From assembly GCA_902496275.1 (NCBI GenBank), contig CABVAC010000001.1, positions 1 through 64,000 of the forward strand: a stretch of 64,000 bases of DNA, written 5' to 3'. Below, piece by piece: positions 15,176-23,543 of this stretch. Below the pieces are notes generated by a model that was not told the DNA's origin, made no database searches, and was given only the letters and a program-made list of their open reading frames with translations. This stretch comes from an uncultured Collinsella sp. GTDB lineage: Bacteria > Actinomycetota > Coriobacteriia > Coriobacteriales > Coriobacteriaceae. Each line of letters starts with the position of its first letter. Position 1 is the first letter of the stretch. The position numbers were made by a program, and so were the translations under genes.

Positions 15176-16759
15176 ATGTTTAAGAGCATCCAAAAGGGCG
15201 GAAGGATCGCAGCAATCGCCATCGGCCTGATCGCGGCACTGTCTCCGCTCGCAGCCCCTCCCACAGCATTAGCCGGCGGCAGCGTACCGACCCCCGAGCT
15301 CGAGAAGTCATACAGTTTTAAGACCAGCAGCGAAAACTCGTATGTCATCAACTATGATTTAGATTCAGGGTATCAGTACCTGTTTGACGGCGATGACGAA
15401 AACAACCTGAAAATATCCCTCATCAATTTGGACGACGGCAGCACAACCCCCGTTGACATCCCAAAGAAAAGCCTCAATTCGACGAGAGTATCGTGGAATG
15501 GCCAGCTGTCTTGGATAGAAGGCTCCGACCTGGTCATCTTTTCTCCTGTAAAGCAAAGTCGTTCAGTCCATTCGCTTGAACCAGGACAATACACTCAGGA
15601 CTTTGCTCTGATTAGCGAAAACGGAGAAACAGCATGTGTTATACAGCACGATTCCGATGATAACTATTCGTACGCACTTTATGATCTTAAGACTGATAAC
15701 AAGATGCAGGGCTACCCCAAAGAAAGCGATTGGTCGCGGATAATGCTTTCGAAAGATGGAGACTGTTTTTACGTCGTGACGACCAACGCGGATAAATCCA
15801 CCGTCACTCTGAAAGTGTTCGACACAAAAACCGGCTCGACCAAATCAAACACTACTCATGTAAATAAAGTAACAGACAGCATCGAAATAAGCTCAACAAC
15901 CCCACTCCCGGACTCAGAAGGCTTTATTCTTCAAGGTGAGTCTTTTTTGATTAAAGCCGACCGCGACGCCAACCTGAGCACCATATCCGATGATGAGGAT
16001 CACGCTTTTTCTCTATATGATCACGGATCATGCGATTACTACCCCGTTTATATTAGCAATAGCTCAAGTGATCTTTCTGAAGAGGATGACGATGATAACT
16101 ACCTGGACGAGCAAGATACGAGCCTCGGCGTCATCGATTTGCAAAATGGGAACACTATCAGCTCGATTGCCTTCCCCTTTGGCGATGGCTTCATCTGCGA
16201 TATTTCGCATGATGGCGGCGTCTTACTTGGGAATTACTCAAACGATGACAAATCCTCCGCTTGCCTAGTTGACGCAAAAACTGGGGCCAAGAGCGAGTTT
16301 GACTCTCATTGGTGCGACCAACTTTCGTTCATGAACGGCGATCGCAAGATTTTGGCAACCAATTTCGACGAGAATGACCCCACCACACTACACGTAAACA
16401 TTTATAAATCGAACATCCCCCACTCGCTACCTGAGGATGTTCTCTACTTTGTCCAGACTCACCTGCCGTTTGTTATTGGCGGTGGCGTGGCGATCGTCCT
16501 CATCATCGGTGGTGCAATCGTTATCCTTTGCATCCGCAAGAAGCGCACGAGGACAGCAAACGGCATGGCAGCCGCAACGCCCAAGCCCCAGCGCAAGCAG
16601 CGTCGCCGCCAGAAGCGCGCCCAGCTCAACGTCGCAGTGCCCACAGCGCCGGGAATGCCAGCAAACCCGACCGAGCCCGCCCGCTTCTGCCGTCACTGCG
16701 GAACCCCGCTCGTACCCGAAGCCCAGTTCTGCCCAACATGCGGACAAAAAGTAGACTAG
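15176..16759 (+). CDS. secreted/membrane protein with cytosolic zinc ribbon
   Basis: A 527-residue protein of unknown function. It has an N-terminal signal peptide (about 1-33, hydrophobic core IAAIAIGLIAALSPLAAPP) and a large acidic extracellular region with repeated beta-type motifs that could be a propeller. A single transmembrane helix follows (about 425-447, FVIGGGVAIVLIIGGAIVIL), then a basic stretch and a C-terminal double-CxxC zinc ribbon (FCRHCGTPL...FCPTCGQKVD). The start at 15176 has AAAGGA five bases upstream. The gene looks less GC-rich than its neighbours and is bracketed by two copies of a 65-bp palindrome, which suggests transfer. Confidence 0.6.
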   Translation: MFKSIQKGGRIAAIAIGLIAALSPLAAPPTALAGGSVPTPELEKSYSFKTSSENSYVINYDLDSGYQYLFDGDDENNLKISLINLDDGSTTPVDIPKKSLNSTRVSWNGQLSWIEGSDLVIFSPVKQSRSVHSLEPGQYTQDFALISENGETACVIQHDSDDNYSYALYDLKTDNKMQGYPKESDWSRIMLSKDGDCFYVVTTNADKSTVTLKVFDTKTGSTKSNTTHVNKVTDSIEISSTTPLPDSEGFILQGESFLIKADRDANLSTISDDEDHAFSLYDHGSCDYYPVYISNSSSDLSEEDDDDNYLDEQDTSLGVIDLQNGNTISSIAFPFGDGFICDISHDGGVLLGNYSNDDKSSACLVDAKTGAKSEFDSHWCDQLSFMNGDRKILATNFDENDPTTLHVNIYKSNIPHSLPEDVLYFVQTHLPFVIGGGVAIVLIIGGAIVILCIRKKRTRTANGMAAATPKPQRKQRRRQKRAQLNVAVPTAPGMPANPTEPARFCRHCGTPLVPEAQFCPTCGQKVD

Positions 16760-16786
16760 CGAACAAAACCCAATAGCCCCCAACCA

Positions 16787-16826
16787 CCAAGGCCCCGTTC
16801 CGGCACATCCCGGAACGGGGCCTTGG
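16787..16826 (+). terminator. perfect 17-bp hairpin after the secreted protein gene
   Basis: CCAAGGCCCCGTTCCGG and its exact complement around CACATC, 27 bases after the stop. There is no T run, so termination strength is uncertain. Confidence 0.6.
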
Positions 16827-16878
16827 CTTGGTGCAGGGGTGCTAATTTGGGAAGGTCATCGTCGCACGCCCCAATGAA

Positions 16879-16943
16879 GTTGCGGTGGAATAGGGACTGT
16901 TTTGGCGTCTAGAATCCCTATTTAGTCCCTATTTCACCGCAAC
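16879..16943. repeat. 65-bp palindromic element, copy B
   Basis: Same outer arms and length as the copy at 14981-15045; the centres differ (TTTTGGCGTCTAGAATCCC here). It lies between the secreted protein gene and the liv operon terminator. Confidence 0.8.
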
Positions 16944-16947
16944 TTAA

Positions 16948-16982
16948 AAAGGGGCGCTGACCGGGATAGTCAGCGCCCCTTT
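16948..16982 (-). terminator. terminator of the liv operon
   Basis: A 14-base perfect stem AAAGGGGCGCTGAC / GTCAGCGCCCCTTT followed on the minus strand by TTTTT, 10 bases past the livF stop. Confidence 0.85.
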
Positions 16983-16992
16983 GTTGAATGGA

Positions 16993-17706
16993 TTAACCAC
17001 CAAGATATGCCTTGCGGACGTTATCGTCATGCAGGAGCTCTTGGCCCGTGCCGGTCATGGTGATCTTGCCGGTCTCGAGCACGTAGCCGCGCGTAGCGAT
17101 CGAGAGCGCCATCTGTGCGTTTTGCTCGACCAGAAGCACCGTGGTGCCGGCCTTGTGCAGGTCCTCGACAATCTGGAAGATCTGCTCAATCAGAATCGGC
17201 GCCAAGCCCATGGAAGGCTCGTCGAGCATGAGCAGCTTGGGGTTGCTCATAAGGGCGCGGCCCATAACGAGCATCTGCTGCTCGCCGCCCGAAAGGGTGC
17301 CGGCGACCTGACGACGGCGCTCCTTCAGGCGCGGGAACTGCTCGTAGACGCGCTCAAGGCCCGGAGCAACCGTGGACTTGGGCTGTGTATAGGCGCCCAT
17401 CTCCAGGTTCTCCTCGACCGTCATCTGCAAAAAGGCGCGACGGCCCTCGGGGACCTGAGCCAGGCCCTTGCCCACCAGCTTGTCGGCAGGCGTGTGGGTA
17501 ATGTCCTCGCCCATAAACTTGATGGAGCCGGTCTTGGAACGCAGCAGGCCCGAGACAGTCTTGAGCGTCGTGGACTTACCGGCGCCGTTCGCGCCGATTA
17601 GGGCCACAATCTCGCCCTCGTTGACGTTAAAGGAGATGTCCTTGATGGCGTGGATGGCGCCGTACCAGACGTTGATGTTGTAGACGGAAAGCATCGGCTC
17701 TGCCAT
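16993..17706 (-). CDS. livF: branched-chain amino acid ABC transporter ATPase LivF
   Basis: A 237-residue ABC ATPase: Walker A GANGAGKST, signature LSGGEQQMLVMGRAL, Walker B LLMLDEPSMGL. The LivF-type N-terminus (LSVYNINVWYGAIHAIKDISF) and length fit the smaller of the two Liv ATPases, which power high-affinity import of leucine, isoleucine and valine. It is the last gene of livK-livK-livH-livM-livG-livF and abuts livG. Confidence 0.93.
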   Translation of the reverse strand: MAEPMLSVYNINVWYGAIHAIKDISFNVNEGEIVALIGANGAGKSTTLKTVSGLLRSKTGSIKFMGEDITHTPADKLVGKGLAQVPEGRRAFLQMTVEENLEMGAYTQPKSTVAPGLERVYEQFPRLKERRRQVAGTLSGGEQQMLVMGRALMSNPKLLMLDEPSMGLAPILIEQIFQIVEDLHKAGTTVLLVEQNAQMALSIATRGYVLETGKITMTGTGQELLHDDNVRKAYLGG

Positions 17707-18567
17707 TTAGTTCTCCCCCTTATCCTGCTTGCCCAGATATGCCTCGATAACAGCGTCGTTGTTCTGGATTTCCTCGGCCGTGCCCTTGGCGATGACCTTA
17801 CCAAAGTTGAGCACGCAGATGCCCTCGCAGATGTTCATAACGAGCGACATATCATGCTCGATAAGCATGATGGCGATGCCGAAGGTGTCGCGAATCTTGA
17901 CGATGTTCTCCATGAGCTCCGCGGTCTCGGACGGGTTCATGCCGGCGGCAGGCTCGTCGAGCAGCAGTAGCTTGGGGTTGGTGGCAAGCGCGCGGACGAT
18001 CTCCAGACGACGCTGAGCGCCGTAAGGCAGCGATCCGGCCTGCTCGTTTGCCAGATGCTCCATATCAAAGATGGACAGCAGCTCCATGGCGCGCTCATGC
18101 GCGGCCTTCTCGTGCTTCCAATACGTCGGCAGGCGCAGCACGCCCTCAAAGCCGGAGTAGCGCTCCTGGTTGTGCAGGCCGACCTTAACGTTATCCTCCA
18201 CCGTCATGGTGTTGAACAGGCGAATGTTCTGGAAGGTACGGGCGATGCCCATACGGTTGACCTGATAGACCGACTTGCCAGAGGTGTCCTCGCCGTCGAG
18301 CAGGATGGTGCCGTGCGTGGGCTGGTACACCTTGGTGAGCAGGTTGAAGACCGTGGTCTTACCGGCGCCGTTGGGGCCGATCAGACCGGCGATCTCGGTC
18401 TTGCCGATAGTTAGGCTAAAGTCGTCGACTGCCTTAAGGCCACCGAACTCAATGCCCAGGTGGATGCACTCGAGTGCCGGGCGCTCGCCCAGATCACGGT
18501 CGGGAACGATGGCGCCAGAAGGATACGGGACCATCTTGCCCTTGTTGAACTCAAATTTACTGGGCAT
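17707..18567 (-). CDS. livG: branched-chain amino acid ABC transporter ATPase LivG
   Basis: A 286-residue ABC ATPase with Walker A GPNGAGKTT, the LivG-type signature LPYGAQRRLEIVRAL, and Walker B LLLDEPAAGMNPSET. The extended C-terminus (VLNFGKVIAKGTAEEIQ...AYLG) is typical of LivG. The ATG at 18567 has AGGAGG nine bases upstream and overlaps the end of livM, so translation is probably coupled. Confidence 0.93.
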   Translation of the reverse strand: MPSKFEFNKGKMVPYPSGAIVPDRDLGERPALECIHLGIEFGGLKAVDDFSLTIGKTEIAGLIGPNGAGKTTVFNLLTKVYQPTHGTILLDGEDTSGKSVYQVNRMGIARTFQNIRLFNTMTVEDNVKVGLHNQERYSGFEGVLRLPTYWKHEKAAHERAMELLSIFDMEHLANEQAGSLPYGAQRRLEIVRALATNPKLLLLDEPAAGMNPSETAELMENIVKIRDTFGIAIMLIEHDMSLVMNICEGICVLNFGKVIAKGTAEEIQNNDAVIEAYLGKQDKGEN

Positions 18568-19636
18568 CGGCTGCCACCTCCTTCTTGGAAGCAAAGCGGT
18601 CCTTGACGCGACCGAAGAACGCCTTGAGCTGCGGGTTGTTGGTAAAGATCATGACCAGGATCAACACGATGGCGTAGATGAGCATGCGGTAGTCCGAGAA
18701 CTGACGGAGCAGCTCGGGAAGCACCGTGAGCAACGCCGCCGCGATGACGGAACCGCGCATGTTGCCCAGGCCGCCCAGGACCACGAACACCAGGATGAGG
18801 ATCGACGTGTTGAAGTCGAACTTGGTGGCGGAGAGCTGCGAGAAGTTACCGCCGAAGAGGGCTCCGGCAGCACCGGCGAGGGCAGCGGAAACCACGAAGG
18901 CAATCATGCGGTACTCGGTGACGGAGATGCCTACGGACTCGGCTGCAATCTTGTTATCGCGCACGGCCATAATGGCACGGCCGGTACGGCTGCGAACCAG
19001 GTTGAGCACGATCACGAGTGCGACCATGACCAGGATGGCACCGGCGAGGAAGGTCGAGTACGTCGACACGCCCGAGGCGCCCTGGGCGCCCTTGATGATG
19101 GCGGTGCCGTCTTCGAGCAGGTGCAGGTCGTCGATCGTAGAGTTGCCCGTGATGTTAAAGATCACGTGCAGGCCGCGGGAGTCGACGCCCACAATGAGGC
19201 AGGTGACGATCTCTTTGATGATCTCGCCAAAGGCCAGGGTCACGATAGCCAGATAGTCGCCGCTCAGGCGCAGGACCGGGATACCAATCAAGAAGCCCAA
19301 GATGGCAGCGGCGATAGCGCCGACCACGATGCTGATGATAAGGCGCACCGGATCGGAGGGAACGGCGCTCTCGAGGGCGACCGCGGTGACGATGCCCGTA
19401 TAGGCACCGACACTCATAAAGCCCGCGTGGCCCAGCGACAAGTCGCCCGCGATGCCGACGACGAGGTTAAGGGAAATGGCCATGACGATATAGGCCGTGA
19501 TGGGAACCAGCTGACCGGCGATCATGCGCGGGATCATGTGGTTAGACTGCATAAAGAACACGATGGCAAATGCCACGATGCACATGGCATACGTGACAAA
19601 GTCGTGACGCGTCTGCTTGTCTTTAAGAAACTTCAT
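18557..19636 (-). CDS. livM: branched-chain amino acid ABC transporter permease LivM
   Basis: A 359-residue permease with about ten hydrophobic segments and the family segments NLVVGIAGDLSLGHAGFMSVGAYTG, RLSGDYLAIVTLAFGEI and GRAIMAVRDNKIAAES. It pairs with LivH to form the membrane channel. The start was set at the ATG at 19636 (AGGTGAG upstream) rather than the GTG at 19645. Confidence 0.92.
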   Translation of the reverse strand: MKFLKDKQTRHDFVTYAMCIVAFAIVFFMQSNHMIPRMIAGQLVPITAYIVMAISLNLVVGIAGDLSLGHAGFMSVGAYTGIVTAVALESAVPSDPVRLIISIVVGAIAAAILGFLIGIPVLRLSGDYLAIVTLAFGEIIKEIVTCLIVGVDSRGLHVIFNITGNSTIDDLHLLEDGTAIIKGAQGASGVSTYSTFLAGAILVMVALVIVLNLVRSRTGRAIMAVRDNKIAAESVGISVTEYRMIAFVVSAALAGAAGALFGGNFSQLSATKFDFNTSILILVFVVLGGLGNMRGSVIAAALLTVLPELLRQFSDYRMLIYAIVLILVMIFTNNPQLKAFFGRVKDRFASKKEVAADAQ

Positions 19637-19645
19637 AACGCTCAC

Positions 19646-20527
19646 CTACACCTTCTCGGGGACGTACTTGCCCAAGAGGCCGGCAGGCTTGACGAGCAGG
19701 ACGATGATCAAAACACCAAAGACGATGGAGTTGGCAAGGCTCGTGGAAATGTAAGCCTGCGCCATCGCCTCGATGATGCCGATGAGAATGCCGCCGACAA
19801 AGGCGCCGGGGATGGAGCCGATGCCACCGAAGACGGCGGCGTCGAAGGCCTTGATGCCGGGCATGGCGCCCGTCGTGGGCTGCAGCACCGGCGAGTAGGA
19901 GCACAGCAGCACGCCGGCGATGGCGGCAAGGGCAGAGCCGATGGCAAACGTCATCGAGATGGTGCGGTTGACGTTGATGCCCATGAGCTGAGCGGCGGCC
20001 TTGTCCTCGGACACGGCGCGCATGGCTTTGCCCATCTTGGTCTTACCTGTAAAGAACATCAGGCCGGCCATGATAACCAGGCAGGCGACGATGGTGACGA
20101 GCGAGACGGCGCTTACGTTGAACTTGGCCAAGAACTCCGGCACCTGGAAGGTGACGAGCGAAGTGAAGTTCTTGGGCGTGGCGCCCCACAGAAGCTGCGC
20201 GGCGTTCTGCAGGAAGTAAGACACGCCGATAGCCGTGATCAGAACGGCCAGCGGGCCTGCTTGGCGCAGCGGCTTATAGGCCAGACCCTCAATGAGAACA
20301 CCGAGAACCGTGCAGGCCACACAAGAGAGAACTACAGATGCCCAGCCCGGGAGGCCGAGATACGACGTGGCGCAGAACGAGACATAGGCACCGACCATGA
20401 TGACATCGCCGTGAGCGAAGTTGAGCATCTTGGCGATACCGTAGACCATGGTGTAGCCCAACGCGATGATGGCGTAGACGCTGCCCATGGACAGGCCGTT
20501 GACCAGGTATTGGATAAAGACCGTCAT
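19646..20527 (-). CDS. livH: branched-chain amino acid ABC transporter permease LivH
   Basis: A 293-residue permease with about eight hydrophobic segments. LivH marks include QYLVNGLSMGSVYAIIALGYTMVYGI, NFAHGDVIMVGAY, GKAMRAVSEDKAAAQLMGIN and GIKAFDAAVFGGIGSIPGA. The ATG at 20527 lies nine bases after GGGGG. A 139-base gap with two hairpins separates it from the livK copy upstream, which may reduce permease relative to binding protein expression. Confidence 0.92.
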   Translation of the reverse strand: MTVFIQYLVNGLSMGSVYAIIALGYTMVYGIAKMLNFAHGDVIMVGAYVSFCATSYLGLPGWASVVLSCVACTVLGVLIEGLAYKPLRQAGPLAVLITAIGVSYFLQNAAQLLWGATPKNFTSLVTFQVPEFLAKFNVSAVSLVTIVACLVIMAGLMFFTGKTKMGKAMRAVSEDKAAAQLMGINVNRTISMTFAIGSALAAIAGVLLCSYSPVLQPTTGAMPGIKAFDAAVFGGIGSIPGAFVGGILIGIIEAMAQAYISTSLANSIVFGVLIIVLLVKPAGLLGKYVPEKV

Positions 20528-20573
20528 GTTCCACATCCCCCTTTCGAATAGGTTTCCAGTTAATGTATGAAAC

Positions 20574-20635
20574 AGGGACGTTACACTGTCCCTAGATACC
20601 AAGCAAGCAGGGAAGGCCAAAACCTCCCCTGCTTG
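20574..20635 (-). terminator. two intercistronic hairpins between livK and livH
   Basis: Hairpin 1 pairs 20604-20616 with 20623-20635 (CAAGCAGGGAAGG against CCTCCCCTGCTTG). Hairpin 2 pairs AGGGAC (20574-20579) with GTCCCT (20588-20593). Neither has a T run. They fit a partial terminator or 3'-end protector that keeps the binding-protein message more abundant, as known for other ABC operons. Confidence 0.45.
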
Positions 20636-20666
20636 GGATCAAAACCGCTCTATGTAAGGCGGCCAA

Positions 20667-21854
20667 TTAGGCCTGTACGTACTTGCCGTCGGTGATGACG
20701 TACGCCGTGGGCTCCTTCTGGACCTGGCCCTTATCGTTCCAGGTGAGCTTGCCGGTCAGACCGTCAACGGTAATCTTGAGCATAGCCTTGGACAGCTTCT
20801 CGGCGACCTCGGTCGGATCGGCGTCGACACCAAGACCGGCCTCCTTGACGGCCTCGGCCACCGCGTGCACGCCGTCGTAGGCGTCAGCGGCAAACTGGTC
20901 GGGGGTATCGCCGTACTTATCCTTGTAAGCGTTAACGAAGTCGGCGTTCTTCTCGTCGTCGGCGGAGAACGGGGTCATGAGCAGCAGACCCTCGGCAAGA
21001 GAGGTATCGAAGCCCTCAACGCCCAGGATGCCGTCCATACCGTCGCAGCCCATCATCTTGACGTCGTAGCCCATGTCCTTGGCGTTCTTGAGCAGGACGG
21101 ACGCCGGCGTGTAGTAGATCGGCGCAAAGATCATGGTGGCGCCGGCCTGCTTGGCCTTGGTCAGCTGGTTGGTAAAGCTCGTGGCGGAGTCGTCCTTAAA
21201 GGTCTCCTCGTCAACAATCTCGAGCTTGGACTCAGCGGCCTGGGCCTTAAAGGAATCTGCGATGCCCGAAGAATAGGCGTCGCCGGAGTTATAGAACAGC
21301 ACGAACTTCTCGTCCGCATACTTCTGCGCCAGGAACTTGGCAGCGTTGACACCCTGGTTGGGGTCGGTGAAGCAAACCTGGAAGACGCAATCCTTGCCGT
21401 CGGTGACGTCCTCGGAGGACGCGGACGGGGTGATCATGAACGTCTTGGGGTCGTTACCGCACTCGGCGGCAACGGCAACCGACGCACCCGTGGTGGTCGG
21501 GCCGACGAGGGCCTGCATGCCCCAGTCGAGCAGGGTGTTGAAGGCGTTGACGGCCTTCTCGCCGTCGGCCTGGTCATCCTCGGCCTTGCTGGCAAGCGGC
21601 AGCTCCTTGGTCGAGAAATCCTTGCAGCCAAGCTCGACACCCTGGGTAACGGACTTGCCGTAGGACGCGTTGGCGCCGGTCAGCGGGCCGATGGTACCGA
21701 TCTTAAACGAAGCGTCGCTTGAAGCGGAACCGCTGTCGCCGCCGTTGGAGGAGCAACCAGCTAGAATGGACATCGCCCCCAGACCTGCTGCGCTCGCGAT
21801 AACGCTCCTGCGATTCATAACAGGGTTCAATGACTTACCGGTGAGGCTCGACAT
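20667..21854 (-). CDS. livK: branched-chain amino acid binding lipoprotein, copy 1
   Basis: A 395-residue periplasmic-binding-protein family member (type 1 fold) anchored as a lipoprotein: signal region NRRSVIASAAGLGAM and lipobox ILAGC, followed by a Ser/Gly linker. The twin arginine suggests possible Tat export. The mature part (FKIGTIGPLTGANASYG, VGPTTTGASVAVAAEC, LFYNSGDAYSSGIADSF) matches LivK/LIVBP. It closely resembles the second copy upstream (22126-23292). AGAGGAG precedes the ATG at 21854. It has its own AT-rich upstream region (about 21940-22070) that may hold a promoter. Confidence 0.92.
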   Translation of the reverse strand: MSSLTGKSLNPVMNRRSVIASAAGLGAMSILAGCSSNGGDSGSASSDASFKIGTIGPLTGANASYGKSVTQGVELGCKDFSTKELPLASKAEDDQADGEKAVNAFNTLLDWGMQALVGPTTTGASVAVAAECGNDPKTFMITPSASSEDVTDGKDCVFQVCFTDPNQGVNAAKFLAQKYADEKFVLFYNSGDAYSSGIADSFKAQAAESKLEIVDEETFKDDSATSFTNQLTKAKQAGATMIFAPIYYTPASVLLKNAKDMGYDVKMMGCDGMDGILGVEGFDTSLAEGLLLMTPFSADDEKNADFVNAYKDKYGDTPDQFAADAYDGVHAVAEAVKEAGLGVDADPTEVAEKLSKAMLKITVDGLTGKLTWNDKGQVQKEPTAYVITDGKYVQA

Positions 21855-22125
21855 GCGGCTCTCCTCTCAAATCTCGTCGGGTTTCGGTTACCCGACAGGC
21901 CATCCTTCGCCGTGTTCGGCGTTCGCAAAATACTAGACGCTTTAGTTAAGGAAAGTGGCGATTATTTCAACTTTTCTTTGGATTTGTCCATTTATCCATA
22001 ATTCTGTGTATTTCTATTACTTTATACAGTAATGCCACTTTATTGTGTGAAAGTAATGTTTCCGTTCTGTTACAGGCGTCCCTGCCCTGAATAAAACGGC
22101 CTCACCGGTCGCGCTTTATGCGCAC

Positions 22126-23292
22126 TTAGGCGGCGATGTACTTGCCGTCCTGAATCACATAGGCTGTGGCGGGCTTTTCGACCTGGCCCTCGTCATTCCA
22201 CGTCAGCTCGCCTGTCAGGCCCTCGATCTTGATCTTGCGCATGGCCTTGGCAAGGTCGCCGGCAATGTCGGCACCGTCGTCCGTAATGTCGATGTCTGCC
22301 TTATCGATTGCCTCGACAATCGCGTGGACGCAGTCATAGGCGTCGGCGGCAAACTGGTTGGGCGTCTCGTTGTAGGCGTCCTTATATGCCTTGACGAAGT
22401 CGGCGTTCTTCTCATCGTCGGCAGAGAACGGAGTCATGAGCAGCACGCCCTCGGCAAGAGAGGTGTCGAAGCCCTCAACGGAGAGCAGGCCGTCCATGCC
22501 ATCGGTACCCATGAGCGTCATGTCGTAGCCCATGTCCTTGGCGTTCTTGAGCAGAACGGACGCCGGCGTGTAGTAGATCGGCGCAAAGATGAGCGTGGCG
22601 CCGGCCTCCTTGGCCTTGGTCAGCTGGTTGGTAAAGCTCGTGGCGGAATCGTCCTTAAAGGTCTCGGCATCGACGATGTCGAGCTTGGATGCCTTGGCCT
22701 GCTCGGCAAAGGCATCGGCAACGCCCGAGCTATACGTATCGCCGGAGTTGTAGAACAGGGCAATCTTGGCATCTGCGTACTTCTCGGCCAAAAACTTGGC
22801 AGCACTGGCGCCCATGGTGGGGTCGGTAAAACAAACCTGGAAGACCGTGGTCTTATCCTTGGTAACGTCGAGCGACGAGGCCGAAGGCGTAACCATGAGC
22901 ATGTCATCGGCAATCTCGCCCGAGACGGCGACGGCAGCTCCAGTCGTGACGGGGCCGACGAGCGCCTGCATGCCCCAGTCGCACAGGGTATTGAAGGCGT
23001 TGATAGCCTTCTCGCCGTCGGCGACGTCATCCTCGGACTTAATCGAGAGCTTGAGGTCCTTGGTCGAGAAATCCTTGGCGGCAAGCTTGGCGCCCTTCTC
23101 GGCCGAGACGCCATAGGTTGCCGCGGCGCCGGTCAGAGGGCCGATGACACCGATCTTGAAGGTCTTGCCGTCATCGGCGGAGCCGCCGTCCGAGCCACCC
23201 GACGAGCAACCAGCGAGTGCGGCGGTGCTGCCGAGCGCTGCGGCGCCGGCGAGAAAGTTCCTACGGCTAAGCGTGCTGTTGATGTTGAACAT
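22126..23292 (-). CDS. livK: branched-chain amino acid binding lipoprotein, copy 2
   Basis: A 388-residue paralogue of the downstream binding protein, first gene of the liv locus. It has a clear Tat-type motif SRRNFLAGAA, a lipobox ALAGC, then SSGGSDGG. The mature domain (FKIGVIGPLTGAAATYGVSAEKG, VGPVTTGAAVAV, LFYNSGDTYSSGVAD) has the LivK fold. Long stretches are identical to copy 1, including most of the hinge region, so they arose by duplication; differences near the ligand pocket may tune specificity. AAGGGGG precedes the ATG. Confidence 0.92.
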   Translation of the reverse strand: MFNINSTLSRRNFLAGAAALGSTAALAGCSSGGSDGGSADDGKTFKIGVIGPLTGAAATYGVSAEKGAKLAAKDFSTKDLKLSIKSEDDVADGEKAINAFNTLCDWGMQALVGPVTTGAAVAVSGEIADDMLMVTPSASSLDVTKDKTTVFQVCFTDPTMGASAAKFLAEKYADAKIALFYNSGDTYSSGVADAFAEQAKASKLDIVDAETFKDDSATSFTNQLTKAKEAGATLIFAPIYYTPASVLLKNAKDMGYDMTLMGTDGMDGLLSVEGFDTSLAEGVLLMTPFSADDEKNADFVKAYKDAYNETPNQFAADAYDCVHAIVEAIDKADIDITDDGADIAGDLAKAMRKIKIEGLTGELTWNDEGQVEKPATAYVIQDGKYIAA

Positions 23293-23543
23293 GGTGTCCC
23301 CCTTTTTCGCTGGCCGCAGTGCGGCCGTCTTGCGGTACGGGGCAAACCTTATGGCGCAAACGTTGACAGTTTGTTACGTAAGTTCGTTTGTAGCGAGCAT
23401 GTTTCCAATGTTTCCGCAGCGTTTCAGGGGTGCCGTTTTGTGCAGCTCCTGTTGCCTGGCGAGCACGCGCCCCCGGTTCACGCTAGAATGCACTCAACCT
23501 TTAAGCGGTTAATCCATCCATAAGATGCACGAAGGAGCTATCT

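Noticed and set aside
18275..20551. A 758-codon plus-strand frame opposite livG/livM/livH
   Set aside because: Composition Asp/Gly/His-rich typical of an antisense shadow; the liv genes on the other strand have clear family motifs.
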